Made by a program: the position numbers and the translations under genes
Assembly: GCF_900182575.1 (NCBI RefSeq)
Contig: NZ_FXSZ01000007.1
Coordinates: 62,001-126,000 of the forward strand
DNA length: 64,000 bases
From: Solitalea koreensis
GTDB lineage: Bacteria > Bacteroidota > Bacteroidia > Sphingobacteriales > Sphingobacteriaceae
Direction of reading: 5' to 3'
In this document: positions 1 through 9,103 of the stretch, piece by piece
How the letters are laid out: the number at the start of each line of letters is the position of its first letter
Numbering within the stretch: the first letter of the stretch is position 1
The notes under the pieces: model-generated
What the model saw: the letters and a program-made list of their open reading frames with translations, nothing else
Told to the model about the DNA's origin: nothing
Database searches by the model: none

Positions 1-204
1 TTATCAGTGGCAACATTATCCTTGTGGCTGGCCGATTTTGCCGTAACCCTTAGCTTTCCGGTAATGACAAAGCATTTAGGTGTGGCTTATACCATGTTTA
101 GTTATGCTGTTTTTTGTGCGATCGCTTTTATTTATATGTTCCTTAAAGTGAAAGAAACAAAAGGCAGGTCACTGGAAGAAATTGAAACAGTATTCATCTC
201 CTAA
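1..204 (+). CDS. MFS sugar porter, C-terminal end (partial)
   Basis: Only the last ~67 codons are present; the reading frame is open to the left edge, so the gene begins outside the window. The translated tail has two hydrophobic stretches (a conserved WxxDFxVTLxFPxM segment and a FSYAVFCAIAFIYMFLKV segment) followed by VKETKGRSLEEIE. The pattern [PV]ETKGRSLEEIE at the end of the last transmembrane helix is the classic signature of the sugar porter family of the major facilitator superfamily (xylose/arabinose/glucose:proton symporters). It is an inner-membrane protein that probably imports a monosaccharide released by the neighbouring enzymes. The next gene starts 11 bp after its stop, so the two are likely co-transcribed. 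The substrate cannot be told from this fragment. Confidence 0.85.
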   Translation, partial: LSVATLSLWLADFAVTLSFPVMTKHLGVAYTMFSYAVFCAIAFIYMFLKVKETKGRSLEEIETVFIS

Positions 205-215
205 ATAATAGTGCC

Positions 216-1088
216 ATGAACAAAGAACAGGCTTACCTACGAAACGGAAGTATAAGTCAAGAAAATATAGCGTTCTATGCTGAATACGGCTACCTGATTG
301 CACCAAGGCTTTTGTCCAACACGGAAATCAGGGAACTGAAACAAGAAACGGCTGCCATCTTTCGCGGTGAAAGAGGTTATGTGGAAGGAATGCTACCCGT
401 TGAAAAAAATGAAACGGACGCAGATGTGCTGAAAAAATATGTGGCGATTCATTTTCCCCATAAAATTTCACCATTGATTCATACTTATTTATCGCATCAG
501 AAAATAGTAGATGTATTGATAAATATTATTAGTCCTAACGTAAAGTGCATGCAGTCGATGTTGTTTGTAAAGGGGCCTGGAAAAGCAGGTCAGGCATGGC
601 ATCAGGATGAGTACTATATTCCTACCAGAGACCGTTCGCTCACCGGTGTATGGATAGCCATTGATGATGCAACCATTGATAATGGATGTCTCTGGATCGT
701 GCCGGGCAGGCCTGGATATATGATGCCTAGAGTAAAAAACGATTGTAATGAATATGCCGATGTGGATACCATCGATGTATCGCACTATGCCGATAACCTT
801 GTACCGGTTGAAGTTGAAAAAGGATCCGTTGTATTCTTTAATGGCTATACCTTGCACAGTTCTCGTCGCAATAAAACGACCGACTGTTTCCGTACTGCAT
901 TGGTGAATCATTACATGAGTGCGGAGTCCATGTTACCATGGGATCAGGATGGAAAACTGCAACCAACTGAAGACCTTAGAGATGTGGTGATGGTAGCCGG
1001 AGAAGATCCTTATGCGTGGAAAGGAACTATTGATGCCAACCAGCCTTATCTACGACCGGAAGTATTAAAGATAAAAACGGATTTGTAA
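216..1088 (+). CDS. PhyH-family Fe(II)/2-oxoglutarate dioxygenase
   Basis: A 290-residue protein of the phytanoyl-CoA dioxygenase (PhyH) superfamily, cytoplasmic with no signal peptide. The iron-binding facial triad is visible: His129 and Asp131 in WHQDEYY and a distal His214 in NGYTLHSS, followed by Arg226, a candidate for binding the 2-oxoglutarate carboxylate. The segment WIAIDDATIDNGCLWIVPG (146-164) is typical of the family. These enzymes hydroxylate or oxidatively demethylate small substrates; members next to sugar genes are common in Bacteroidota but their substrates are mostly unknown. It lies between an MFS transporter (11 bp upstream) and a secreted glycosidase (6 bp downstream), so it is probably part of that operon and acts on an imported sugar or sugar acid; that role is inference. 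Confidence 0.85.
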   Translation: MNKEQAYLRNGSISQENIAFYAEYGYLIAPRLLSNTEIRELKQETAAIFRGERGYVEGMLPVEKNETDADVLKKYVAIHFPHKISPLIHTYLSHQKIVDVLINIISPNVKCMQSMLFVKGPGKAGQAWHQDEYYIPTRDRSLTGVWIAIDDATIDNGCLWIVPGRPGYMMPRVKNDCNEYADVDTIDVSHYADNLVPVEVEKGSVVFFNGYTLHSSRRNKTTDCFRTALVNHYMSAESMLPWDQDGKLQPTEDLRDVVMVAGEDPYAWKGTIDANQPYLRPEVLKIKTDL

Positions 1089-1094
1089 AAGGCT

Positions 1095-3314
1095 ATGCTT
1101 GAAAAAGTAAGGACTAATTTGTTAAAAATATTGGTGAGTATATTTACAGGCATTGCCATACTTGTCTACGACGCCAATGCACAAATGTATTCTCCTGCCC
1201 AAATTATTGGCAAGTACAAAAACCTTTTTTCATCGCCTCCATCCAAAACACCCGGAAGGGTGGCTGTGGACGGTCCATTGTTAGGCAATGGCTCTGTTGC
1301 CGTGGCATTGGCCGGACAACCTGAGCAGCAGGTGTATTATCTGGCCCGTAATGATTTCTGGAGATTCAAATCAGGATATGACGAATCCTTTCCTGCAGTG
1401 TTGGGAAAATTGCAGATTGATATCCCTTTATTGAAGTCTGCGCCTTACAAAATAAAGCAGGATTTGTACAATGCCGTCACGATTGCGGATTTTGCCCAAG
1501 GCAATGTTTCCGCCATTATTCAATCAGAAGTTGCTGCCACCAAAGATTGGTTGATTATTGGGATAAAGAACAATGGCAAAATTTCGATAGGAGGTAAGGC
1601 CACATTGTTGTTAAATCAACTCCGGGAAAACAAATTCCCCGACAGTACCTCTTCAGGGAACGACGAACAGGGCGTGCAATGGATACGACGTGGCTTTTTT
1701 AATGACGTAAGTATTCAAAGCCAGGCGGCTGCCGCTTTAAAAATAATTGGAAAGGATTCAAATGAGTTTTGGCTCAGACCAGGAGAGGAAATTAAGATGG
1801 TTTGTGTACTGTCAAGCAATTTTAAGGATTCCGATTGTCTTCAATTGGTTCGACAACAGGTTCAGCAAACATCGTTGCAAATGGTTAAAAGAGCCCTCAA
1901 AGAGCATCAAGTATGGTGGCACCAATTCTGGAATGAAAGTTTTGTGAGTATTCAAGATTCCATCATTGAACACCAGTACTATAGGTCTCAGTACAATATG
2001 GCCTCTTGTAGCCGTGATCCTAAATTCCCACCAGGCATTTTTGGTAGTTGGATAACCCATGAAATTCCTAACTGGAATGGCGACTATCACCTCAATTACA
2101 ATTATACGGCGCCATTTTACGGTTTGTATTCGTCGAATCATTTACAACAGGCAATGCCTTACTACCAGCCTTTGATCGACTTTGTTCAAAGAGGAAAATA
2201 TTATTCGACAAAGATTGCGCAAAATCCGGATGGGGTATTATATCCCGTTGGTATCGGCCCATTGGGTATAGAAACCACCCGCAAGAATAAACTCATGAAT
2301 TATAAGACTGAGGACGAGGGTTTGTTTTTTGGACAAAAAAGCAATGCGGCTTATTGTGCAGTCAACATGTCCATGCACTTTTACAAAACCTATGATACTC
2401 TGTTTACGAAACAGATATATCCGTTCATGCGGTCTGTTGCCATCTTCTGGCAGCACTACCTGAAAAAAGAAGGTGACCGTTATATCATTGAAAACGATGC
2501 CATCCATGAAGGTACGTTTGGATCGATGAACCCTATTCTTTCACTAGGCTTGGTTCGCCAGGTATTAAAAACAGCCAGTGATATGAGTATACTGTTGAAT
2601 GTAGATAAACAGTTAAGGGATAACTGGAAAGAGAAGATGGATCATCTTTCCGGATATACACTACAGGTTAGAAACGGAGAGACTATTTTTAGATATACTG
2701 AAAAAGGAACGGACTGGTGGCGCGACAATACCTTGGGTATTCAGCATATTTATCCTGCCGGACAAATTGGACTGGAAAGCGACAGCATTCTGCTGCAAGT
2801 GGCCAGGAATACTATTAAGGTAATGAACAGGTGGATGGATATAAATGGGTCCAATAGCTTTTTCCCGGCAGCGGTTAGGGTAGGATATAATGCCGATACC
2901 ATTTTTGCCAAACTGCGCAGTTATAGCTTGCACACTTATCCCAACGGGTTTCAACTAGGTAATCCACATGGTATTGAGAATTGCAGTACCGTGCCCAATA
3001 CCATCAATGAAATGGTATGTATGTCAAACCAAAATGTATTGCGTGTATTTGCCGTTTGGCCAAAAGAATTGAATGCTGGCTTTTCCAATATCAGGTGCGA
3101 CGGCGCTTTTTTGGTTTCATCCGAATTAAAAAATAAAGAGGTTAAATACTTGAGGGTAGTAAGTGAAAAAGGATTGGATTGTGTTTTTCAAAATCCATGG
3201 GAAGGTAAAGCCTTAATTATTAAAAGTAATAACAGAAAGGCATACAAGCAGAGTGGGGAAAGAATTAAGCTGTCAACATTAAAGGGCGAAATATTACTCA
3301 TTAAACCAGGGTGA
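1095..3314 (+). CDS. Secreted six-hairpin (GH95-like) glycosidase
   Basis: A 739-residue exported protein. Residues 1-30 form a signal peptide ending at ANAQ. The N-terminal ~270 residues are beta-rich and contain GRVAVDGPLLGNGSVAVAL and YYLARNDFWR, the 'gets a trophy for a good gene product name' pattern seen in GH95-like and related (alpha/alpha)6 glycosidases (start ...GNGxxxA...NDxxW). The middle and C-terminal parts (about 290-640) have the aromatic, helix-rich look of the six-hairpin toroid, with NWNGDYHLNYNYTAPFYGL and AIHEGTFGSMNP as candidate active-site loops. It probably removes a terminal sugar from an oligosaccharide in the periplasm. The exact family (GH95, GH65-like or an unclassified DUF5703-like group) cannot be fixed by eye. 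Its stop overlaps the start of a small ORF, and it belongs to the operon beginning with the MFS porter. Confidence 0.7.
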   Translation: MLEKVRTNLLKILVSIFTGIAILVYDANAQMYSPAQIIGKYKNLFSSPPSKTPGRVAVDGPLLGNGSVAVALAGQPEQQVYYLARNDFWRFKSGYDESFPAVLGKLQIDIPLLKSAPYKIKQDLYNAVTIADFAQGNVSAIIQSEVAATKDWLIIGIKNNGKISIGGKATLLLNQLRENKFPDSTSSGNDEQGVQWIRRGFFNDVSIQSQAAAALKIIGKDSNEFWLRPGEEIKMVCVLSSNFKDSDCLQLVRQQVQQTSLQMVKRALKEHQVWWHQFWNESFVSIQDSIIEHQYYRSQYNMASCSRDPKFPPGIFGSWITHEIPNWNGDYHLNYNYTAPFYGLYSSNHLQQAMPYYQPLIDFVQRGKYYSTKIAQNPDGVLYPVGIGPLGIETTRKNKLMNYKTEDEGLFFGQKSNAAYCAVNMSMHFYKTYDTLFTKQIYPFMRSVAIFWQHYLKKEGDRYIIENDAIHEGTFGSMNPILSLGLVRQVLKTASDMSILLNVDKQLRDNWKEKMDHLSGYTLQVRNGETIFRYTEKGTDWWRDNTLGIQHIYPAGQIGLESDSILLQVARNTIKVMNRWMDINGSNSFFPAAVRVGYNADTIFAKLRSYSLHTYPNGFQLGNPHGIENCSTVPNTINEMVCMSNQNVLRVFAVWPKELNAGFSNIRCDGAFLVSSELKNKEVKYLRVVSEKGLDCVFQNPWEGKALIIKSNNRKAYKQSGERIKLSTLKGEILLIKPG

Positions 3315-3493
3315 TGCGCCTAAATTGGCATCTGGCGGACAAACCATCTGAGAATAAATTACTATGGAGAAAATACTCAAAGAACAGATTGATGCACGAT
3401 AGTGCTCAAGATATTGAGGTGTTTCCAGTATCTGACAAAGGGAAAAAACTGGATCGCCCTGGAGGTTATGCGCAACGTTTGATTGTGCAATAA
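3311..3493 (+). CDS. Small ORF of unknown function, doubtful
   Basis: A 60-codon frame (GTG at 3311 or ATG at 3314) whose start overlaps the stop codon of the glycosidase. The product is basic and hydrophilic, with no signal peptide, membrane segment or recognised motif. It may be a real small gene, or the decayed end of a longer gene between the glycosidase and the isomerase. The overlap with the upstream stop would allow translational coupling. I do not recognise it. Confidence 0.25.
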   Translation: MMRLNWHLADKPSENKLLWRKYSKNRLMHDSAQDIEVFPVSDKGKKLDRPGGYAQRLIVQ

Positions 3494-3555
3494 AGAGTAG
3501 CCAGGTTTGCTAGCGTTCTGATGTAATAAAAATTTAAATCTAATTTATAAACACT

Positions 3556-4425
3556 ATGGAAATTCAATTTTATTGCCCACGCTGGGGAAGCGAAAATTTA
3601 AGTTGGGAAGATTTTTGTCAAAAAGCCAGCAATGCCGGTTATGATGGTATTGAAGTTGGTTTTGCTCAAAATGATACAGCTGCAGGATTTATGCAAATAT
3701 GGAACACCGCTGAAAAATATAAACTAAAGGTCATTATACAACACTACGACACCTGTGATGCTGACTTTTCAAAACATTTTGATCTGTATTGTACCTGGCT
3801 CGAAAAAGTAAAGACGCTTCCATGTGTTAAGATTAATTCACAGACCGGAAGAGACTTTTTTAGCGTTGAACAAAATACTGCATTGATAGAAGCTGCTTTG
3901 CAGGTAAGCAAGCAAACCGGTGTTCAAATCGTTCATGAAACACACCGTAATAAATTTTCATTTGCCGCCCATATAGCCAAAAATTACTTACATGAAATTC
4001 CTGATCTGAAGCTTACACTCGATGCCTCACATTGGGTGTGCGTGGCCGAATCATTTTTAGAAGATCAGGTAGAGGCTTTGGAGCTGGCTATTGAGCGTGC
4101 CGAGCATATACATGCAAGAGTAGGTTATCCTTGTGGCCCACAGATTCCGGATCCACGGATGCCCGAATGGCAACATGCGTTAAACATGCATTTAAACTGG
4201 TGGGACAAGGTAGTAGAACGCAAAAAAAAGGAACAGTCCGTATTAACAATTACTCCAGAGTTTGGTCCATCTCCATATATGGTTTATCTACCCGGAACCC
4301 AAACTCCCCTTTGTGACCAATGGGAGGTGAATGTTTACATGATGGAGCTGTTGAGAGAGCGATACGCTAAGGGCTACAATTCATCGCAAATGGGCGTTCT
4401 AGCTAACCAAACTGAAAAAATATAA
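3556..4425 (+). CDS. Sugar phosphate isomerase/epimerase-like TIM barrel
   Basis: A 289-residue cytoplasmic protein of the xylose isomerase-like TIM-barrel (AP endonuclease 2) superfamily. The N-terminus MEIQFYCPRWGSENLSWEDF and the strand NAGYDGIEVGF match strand 1 and 2 of these barrels. Candidate metal ligands occur at the ends of later strands: IVHETHRNKFS (Glu and His), LTLDASHW (Asp and His), IHARVG (His) and ITPEFGPSPYM (Glu). Such proteins interconvert ketoses and aldoses or epimerise sugar acids and inositols; the substrate is not evident. It lies 62 bp after the small ORF, and a hairpin with a T-tract follows 11 bp after its stop, so it is probably the last gene of the first operon. 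Confidence 0.8.
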   Translation: MEIQFYCPRWGSENLSWEDFCQKASNAGYDGIEVGFAQNDTAAGFMQIWNTAEKYKLKVIIQHYDTCDADFSKHFDLYCTWLEKVKTLPCVKINSQTGRDFFSVEQNTALIEAALQVSKQTGVQIVHETHRNKFSFAAHIAKNYLHEIPDLKLTLDASHWVCVAESFLEDQVEALELAIERAEHIHARVGYPCGPQIPDPRMPEWQHALNMHLNWWDKVVERKKKEQSVLTITPEFGPSPYMVYLPGTQTPLCDQWEVNVYMMELLRERYAKGYNSSQMGVLANQTEKI

Positions 4426-4435
4426 AATAAAGGAT

Positions 4436-4459
4436 GAAGGCAAAGCAATGCCTTCTTTT
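4436..4459 (+). terminator. Intrinsic terminator after the isomerase gene
   Basis: A 7-bp perfect stem GAAGGCA/TGCCTTC with a 6-nt loop is followed directly by TTTT. It sits 11 bp after the stop of the TIM-barrel gene and before the GH120 gene, and probably ends the operon that starts with the MFS porter. Confidence 0.6.
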
Positions 4460-4577
4460 CCTGTTATGGATGTTTCCTGTACCCGACGACTCGACGCATG
4501 GAAGTAAGAATCCATGAAAATTCGATTTCTAAAAGATATGATAATGAATTCGTTGCATGTGCAGTTGTGTTTTAACT

Positions 4578-6890
4578 ATGAGAAGATTATTGTTTACTCT
4601 GCTGGTCTTGAGTACCATCTCCGTTTTAGCAAAAGATAAAACTGGCCGCAAACAAACGACCTATAAAGAATACCATGTGGCGGTGAATGGGAATGACAAA
4701 AATGTTGGATCCTTAGCAAAGCCGTTTAAAACCATCAGGGCTGCAGCCAATAAAGCAATGCCCGGCGATGTAATTACCGTACATGCGGGTATTTACCGTG
4801 AACGCATTGATCCTCCCCGTGGAGGTTCTTCTGATAAGGAACGTATTACTTATCAGGCGGCTTCTGGCGAAAAGGTTATCATCACCGGTTCAGAACCCGC
4901 TAAAGGATGGGAAAAAGTACAGAACGATACATGGAAATTAACCTTGCCAAATTTATTTTTTGGGCAGACAAATCCTTTTGATGAAGAGATTTACGGCAGT
5001 TGGTATCAAGGAAAGGGCAAGCCTAATCATACAGGTAGCATTTATTTGAATGAAAATCGCATACGGGAAACATTTTCGCATGATGAGGTTATAAAGCCGG
5101 CAGGTAAGCAGCCATTATGGTATGCGGAAGCCGATGGTAACGGAGGTCCTATACTGATGAACTTTGAGTGGATTAGACCTCATGGAGGAGCGCAAATGAC
5201 TTCTATGCAAGCATCGGTGGAAAATGGCGACCAGGCAATATGTGCATCTGTTCTTGACCGCTGGCCTTTTGGTTATCTTAAGAATGGTTCTATCCTTCAT
5301 TTTGATGGCGTGGACTTTGGAAATGGAACGGATGTATTGGATTTTCAAGCGGCTACGCTCGCTAAAGGAGGCACTGTTGAAATGCATCTGAAAAATCCAG
5401 ATGGAGAATTATTAGGTTCAGCATTGGTAACCAACACTGGTGATTGGGAGAAGTTTGCAGTATTCAACCTGAAAATGCTGCGAGAGCTCTCAGGGAAACA
5501 AGATGTATGCTTTATCATCAAAGCTCCTGCACTGAAATCTGATGGTAAGACAACAATATGGGCGCAGTTTCCTGGGATAGTTGATCCCAATAAGACAGCG
5601 GTGGAAATTTCAGTTCGTTCACAAGTTTTTTACCCCAGTAAAACAGGAATCAATTATATCACTGTGCGTGGTTTTACACTTGAGAATGCCGCCACCAATT
5701 GGGCTTCTCCATCAGCAGAACAGCCGGGGCTAATCGGACCGCGTTGGGCAAAGGGCTGGGTAATCGAAAACAACATTATACGCAATTCACGCTGTTCGGG
5801 CATATCGCTTGGGCGTCCCACTTTCGGGCATTCTCACCACTACCAAAAACTTCCATCAAAAGTCTATCCCGAACCCAATGGAGGTCAGACTGAGCAACAG
5901 CTCATCGACTATTTCGAGAACGCTTCCTGGACAAAAGAGGAGGCAGGGTTTCATATCATACGCAATAATCAGATTTATGATTGTGGTCAGGCAGGTATTG
6001 TTGGTTGTAGTGGAGGCGCATTCAGTCTTATTGAGGGTAATGATATACATGATATTTGCCTCGGAGAGACGTTCGATGGCGCTGAAATGGCAGGAATCAA
6101 GCTTCATTTCGCTATTGATGCTGTTTTGAGAAATAATCATATTTACAATACTATCCGAGGGCTTTGGTTGGATTGGGGATCACAAGGAGCACAAATAATT
6201 GGAAATGTTTTTCATGACAATAATGCTGCAGAGGATGTATTCATTGAAGTGTGTCACGGCCCAATACTTTTTGCAAACAATATTTTACTTTCTCAACATC
6301 CGGTTAATTTAGGAGCTCAAGGCATCGCAATGGTTCATAATTTTATCAATGGTACTATTTCAGGCGGAATGGATCGTTGTGCCGGAGGACGATACTCATT
6401 TTTATACCAACCTCATACAACTATTTCTGTAGGAAAATCAGCTAACTCAGGTGGTGACTGGCAGTGGTACAACAACATCCTGACTGGTAAAGCCGCCTTA
6501 GGTAAATGGGATGAACCTAAGTTACCAGTAAAATATGCCGGTAATGTTTTTACTAAAGGAGCAAAAGATTTGGCAAATGATCCTACTGCCTTGATTTATC
6601 CTGATTTCGATACAAACGTTCGGATTGTTCAAAAAACGGAAGGTTGGTATTTGTCGTTGAAAGTTTCGTCCGATTGGAAAAAGGAAACAAAACGTAAGCT
6701 AGTAACAACTGAAAGTTTAGGAAAGGCAGCTATTCCAAACCAAGGTTTTACTAATCCAGATGGTTCTCCAATTGCAATTGACTATGATTATTTCGGTAAC
6801 AAACGCAATCCTGAAAACCCTTTTCCTGGTCCGTTCGAATTGTCAGGTGATAGTAACCAGGAGATTAAGGTTTGGCCGAAGAAGTCCTAA
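4578..6890 (+). CDS. GH120-type beta-xylosidase with nested CBM6-like domain
   Basis: A 770-residue exported right-handed beta-helix enzyme. The start at 4578 is chosen over the ATG at 4557 because it gives a clean signal peptide (MRRLLFTLLVLSTISVLA) that aligns with the paralogue at 7145. Residues 31-130 (EYHVAVNGNDKN, PGDVITVHAGIYRE, TYQAASGEKVIITGSE) and the C-terminal IDYDYFGNKR match what I remember of GH120 beta-xylosidases such as Thermoanaerobacterium XylC. The catalytic pair is in place: Asp532 in GLWLDWGSQG and Glu557 in DVFIEVCHGP, equivalent to XylC Asp382 and Glu405. Unusually, residues ~187-317 are an extra module absent from the paralogue; DGVDFGNGTDVLDF and GGTVEMHLKNPDGELLG are typical of CBM6. 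It should release xylose from xylo-oligosaccharide ends in the periplasm. The GH120 call rests on recalled family sequence, not a search. Confidence 0.8.
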   Translation: MRRLLFTLLVLSTISVLAKDKTGRKQTTYKEYHVAVNGNDKNVGSLAKPFKTIRAAANKAMPGDVITVHAGIYRERIDPPRGGSSDKERITYQAASGEKVIITGSEPAKGWEKVQNDTWKLTLPNLFFGQTNPFDEEIYGSWYQGKGKPNHTGSIYLNENRIRETFSHDEVIKPAGKQPLWYAEADGNGGPILMNFEWIRPHGGAQMTSMQASVENGDQAICASVLDRWPFGYLKNGSILHFDGVDFGNGTDVLDFQAATLAKGGTVEMHLKNPDGELLGSALVTNTGDWEKFAVFNLKMLRELSGKQDVCFIIKAPALKSDGKTTIWAQFPGIVDPNKTAVEISVRSQVFYPSKTGINYITVRGFTLENAATNWASPSAEQPGLIGPRWAKGWVIENNIIRNSRCSGISLGRPTFGHSHHYQKLPSKVYPEPNGGQTEQQLIDYFENASWTKEEAGFHIIRNNQIYDCGQAGIVGCSGGAFSLIEGNDIHDICLGETFDGAEMAGIKLHFAIDAVLRNNHIYNTIRGLWLDWGSQGAQIIGNVFHDNNAAEDVFIEVCHGPILFANNILLSQHPVNLGAQGIAMVHNFINGTISGGMDRCAGGRYSFLYQPHTTISVGKSANSGGDWQWYNNILTGKAALGKWDEPKLPVKYAGNVFTKGAKDLANDPTALIYPDFDTNVRIVQKTEGWYLSLKVSSDWKKETKRKLVTTESLGKAAIPNQGFTNPDGSPIAIDYDYFGNKRNPENPFPGPFELSGDSNQEIKVWPKKS

Positions 6891-6900
6891 GGCGAAATAA

Positions 6901-7033
6901 TTATTTGAAAATACAGATGGTTCATCATTAAAAATCGATACCGATTATTTGGGCAACAAGCGCAAACGGCCAATCCTTCGCCCGGTGTTTTTGAAATAAT
7001 GAACAACGGGAAGAAAAAATAAAGGTGTGGTAA
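6901..7033 (+). pseudogene. Decayed C-terminal tail of a GH120 gene
   Basis: This short stretch reads LFENTDGSSLKIDTDYLGNK, then after an apparent one-base deletion NPSPGVFEIMNNGKK, then after a second one-base deletion IKVW and a stop. It matches almost word for word the last ~43 residues of the GH120 gene at 7145-9034 (FENTDGSALKIDTDYFGNK, NPSPGAFEI, KIKVW). Nothing else of the gene remains. It is a relic of a third GH120 copy or of unequal recombination between tandem copies. The rest of the gap to 7144 shows no other gene. Confidence 0.85.
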
Positions 7034-7144
7034 AACCTAGTGGTTAGTAAAAAATGCAGTGCTTTTTTCGAGTAATGGGTTTATATGATTGAACAAAAAA
7101 ATAACTAATTAATCAACTTAAAGCTTTTAGTATTATCGCCAAGT

Positions 7145-9034
7145 ATGAAGAGAATTTTAACCTTATTACTTGCTTTTAGCAGCTTTTCTGCATTAGCAAA
7201 AGAATACCATGTGTCAGTAAATGGAAACGACAAGAATGATGGCTCTCTAGCCAAACCGTTTAAAACCATTATGGCGGCCGCAAATGCAGCATTGCCGGGA
7301 GATGTGATTACCGTTCATGAAGGTATTTACCGTGAACAGATTACGCCACCCCGTGGTGGTAATTCCGATAAGGAGCGAATCGTTTATCAGGCGGCAAAAG
7401 GTGAGAACGTGACGATAAAAGGGTCAGAAATCATCAAAGGTTGGAAGCAAACAGGAGCCGATACCTGGATGGTGAAAATACCGAATCAGTTTTTCGGAAA
7501 ATTCAATCCGTTTAAAGAATACATCCACGGCGATTGGTTTTGGCCCACACCTAAAGAAAGAAAATACCTGAGAGGCGCTGTGTATCTGAATGGTGATTGG
7601 TTAATGGAAGCCGCGAAAAAGGAAGAAGTATTAGGCGCATTTGATGGGAAAAATCCGCTTTGGTATGCATCTGCTGATGCTGATACTACTACTATTTGGG
7701 CGCAGTTTAAAAACGTGGATCCCAATAAGGAATTGGTGGAAGTCAATGCACGTGAAACGGTTTTTTATCCTAATAAACCCTTCATGAATTTTATAACCGT
7801 GCGAGGTTTTACCTTGGAACAAGCTGCCACGAATTGGGCGCCGCCTACAGCGGAGCAACAGGGACTTATTGGGACGAATTGGAGTCGTGGTTGGGTGATT
7901 GAAAACAATACTATTCAGTATTCCAAATGTTCAGGGGTTGCACTGGGTAAATATGGCGACGAACACGATAACAATCAAACTGAATCGGCCGAAGGATATG
8001 TGGGTACGATCAAAAGAGCATTGGCTTTCGGTTGGAACAAAGGAACTATTGGGGGGCACATTGTTCGTAACAATACGATAGCCTACTGTGAGCAAACTGG
8101 TATCGTAGGCAGTATGGGTTGTGCTTTCAGCATTGTGCAGGGTAATACTATTCATGATATTCATATACGTCGCCAATTTACCGGTGCCGAAATGGCCGGT
8201 ATCAAGTTTCATGGCGCTGTGGATGTGCAGATCATGAATAACCAGATTTATCGGTCTGAGAAAGGGATATGGCTCGATTGGATGGCACAGGGAACACAAG
8301 TAAAAAACAACCTGTTGTATGAAAACGATCTGGATATGTTTATCGAAGTGAACCATGGTCCTACGTTAGTAACTAATAACTTGCTGCTTTCTAAGCTGAG
8401 CTTGCTGATGAATACCAATGGGGCCGCTTTCGCACATAATATATTTGGAGGAGCTTTTAGCGTCTATGGTTATGATGCCCGTTTAACGCCTTACCTAAAG
8501 CCTCATTCCACTTTTATGAATGCGCTGCATGATAACCCGGGCGGCGATATGCAATTCATGAACAACTTGTTTGTAATGAAGGCTAATGCAAAGCGCTATG
8601 ATAATGCTCTGCTTCCGGTGACCATGCAGGGGAATGTGTACACAAAGGGTACAAACCAGGGCCCTCCAGTTGACTTTTATAAATGGGGAACGGGTCTTAA
8701 TGATTCTTTGAAAGTGCTGTGCAAGGACAAAAAGGTTAACGGCGAGTTGGATAAACAGGATTTTGACGCAGACGCAAAACTCATCAAAGAAAAAGATGGA
8801 GTTTACCTTGAAATCAACCTCGATAAAAACTGGCTAGCAGAACAAAAAAGAAAACTAGTGACAACTGAAACGTTGCAACCTGCCATCATCCCTAATTTGC
8901 CATTTGAAAATACCGATGGTTCAGCTCTAAAAATTGATACGGATTATTTTGGCAACAAACGTAATACTGAAAACCCTTCGCCCGGCGCTTTTGAAATAAA
9001 GAATACTGGCAAACAAAAAATAAAGGTGTGGTAA
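7145..9034 (+). CDS. GH120-type beta-xylosidase
   Basis: A 629-residue secreted beta-helix enzyme; signal peptide MKRILTLLLAFSSFSALA. It has the same architecture as the gene before it but without the CBM6-like insertion. Recognisable GH120 blocks are EYHVSVNGNDKNDGSL (20-34), GDVITVHEGIYREQ, KGSEIIKGW, FFGKFNPFKEYIHGDW (117-131), NFITVRGFTLEQAATNW and LKIDTDYFGNKR near the end. The catalytic residues by comparison with XylC of Thermoanaerobacterium are Asp378 (IWLDWMAQG) and Glu401 (MFIEVNHGP); the 23-residue spacing equals the XylC Asp382-Glu405 spacing. Expected reaction: retaining hydrolysis of xylose from non-reducing ends of xylo-oligosaccharides, in the periplasm. It is followed after 69 bp by a GH38-like gene. 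A plain 'pectate lyase-like' label is the alternative, but the conservation around both catalytic residues argues for GH120. Confidence 0.82.
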   Translation: MKRILTLLLAFSSFSALAKEYHVSVNGNDKNDGSLAKPFKTIMAAANAALPGDVITVHEGIYREQITPPRGGNSDKERIVYQAAKGENVTIKGSEIIKGWKQTGADTWMVKIPNQFFGKFNPFKEYIHGDWFWPTPKERKYLRGAVYLNGDWLMEAAKKEEVLGAFDGKNPLWYASADADTTTIWAQFKNVDPNKELVEVNARETVFYPNKPFMNFITVRGFTLEQAATNWAPPTAEQQGLIGTNWSRGWVIENNTIQYSKCSGVALGKYGDEHDNNQTESAEGYVGTIKRALAFGWNKGTIGGHIVRNNTIAYCEQTGIVGSMGCAFSIVQGNTIHDIHIRRQFTGAEMAGIKFHGAVDVQIMNNQIYRSEKGIWLDWMAQGTQVKNNLLYENDLDMFIEVNHGPTLVTNNLLLSKLSLLMNTNGAAFAHNIFGGAFSVYGYDARLTPYLKPHSTFMNALHDNPGGDMQFMNNLFVMKANAKRYDNALLPVTMQGNVYTKGTNQGPPVDFYKWGTGLNDSLKVLCKDKKVNGELDKQDFDADAKLIKEKDGVYLEINLDKNWLAEQKRKLVTTETLQPAIIPNLPFENTDGSALKIDTDYFGNKRNTENPSPGAFEIKNTGKQKIKVW

Positions 9035-9103
9035 AACTTATGATCATTGTCAAATTGCGAAATGCTCAGCTTTTGACAAATCAATTTAATCCAATGCACA
9101 AAA

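Noticed and set aside
4578..9034. Pectate lyase or generic right-handed beta-helix protein label for the two tandem genes
   Set aside because: The N-terminal blocks, the C-terminal IDxDYFGNKR and the spacing of the Asp and Glu residues fit GH120 beta-xylosidases much better, and the locus is about xylose.
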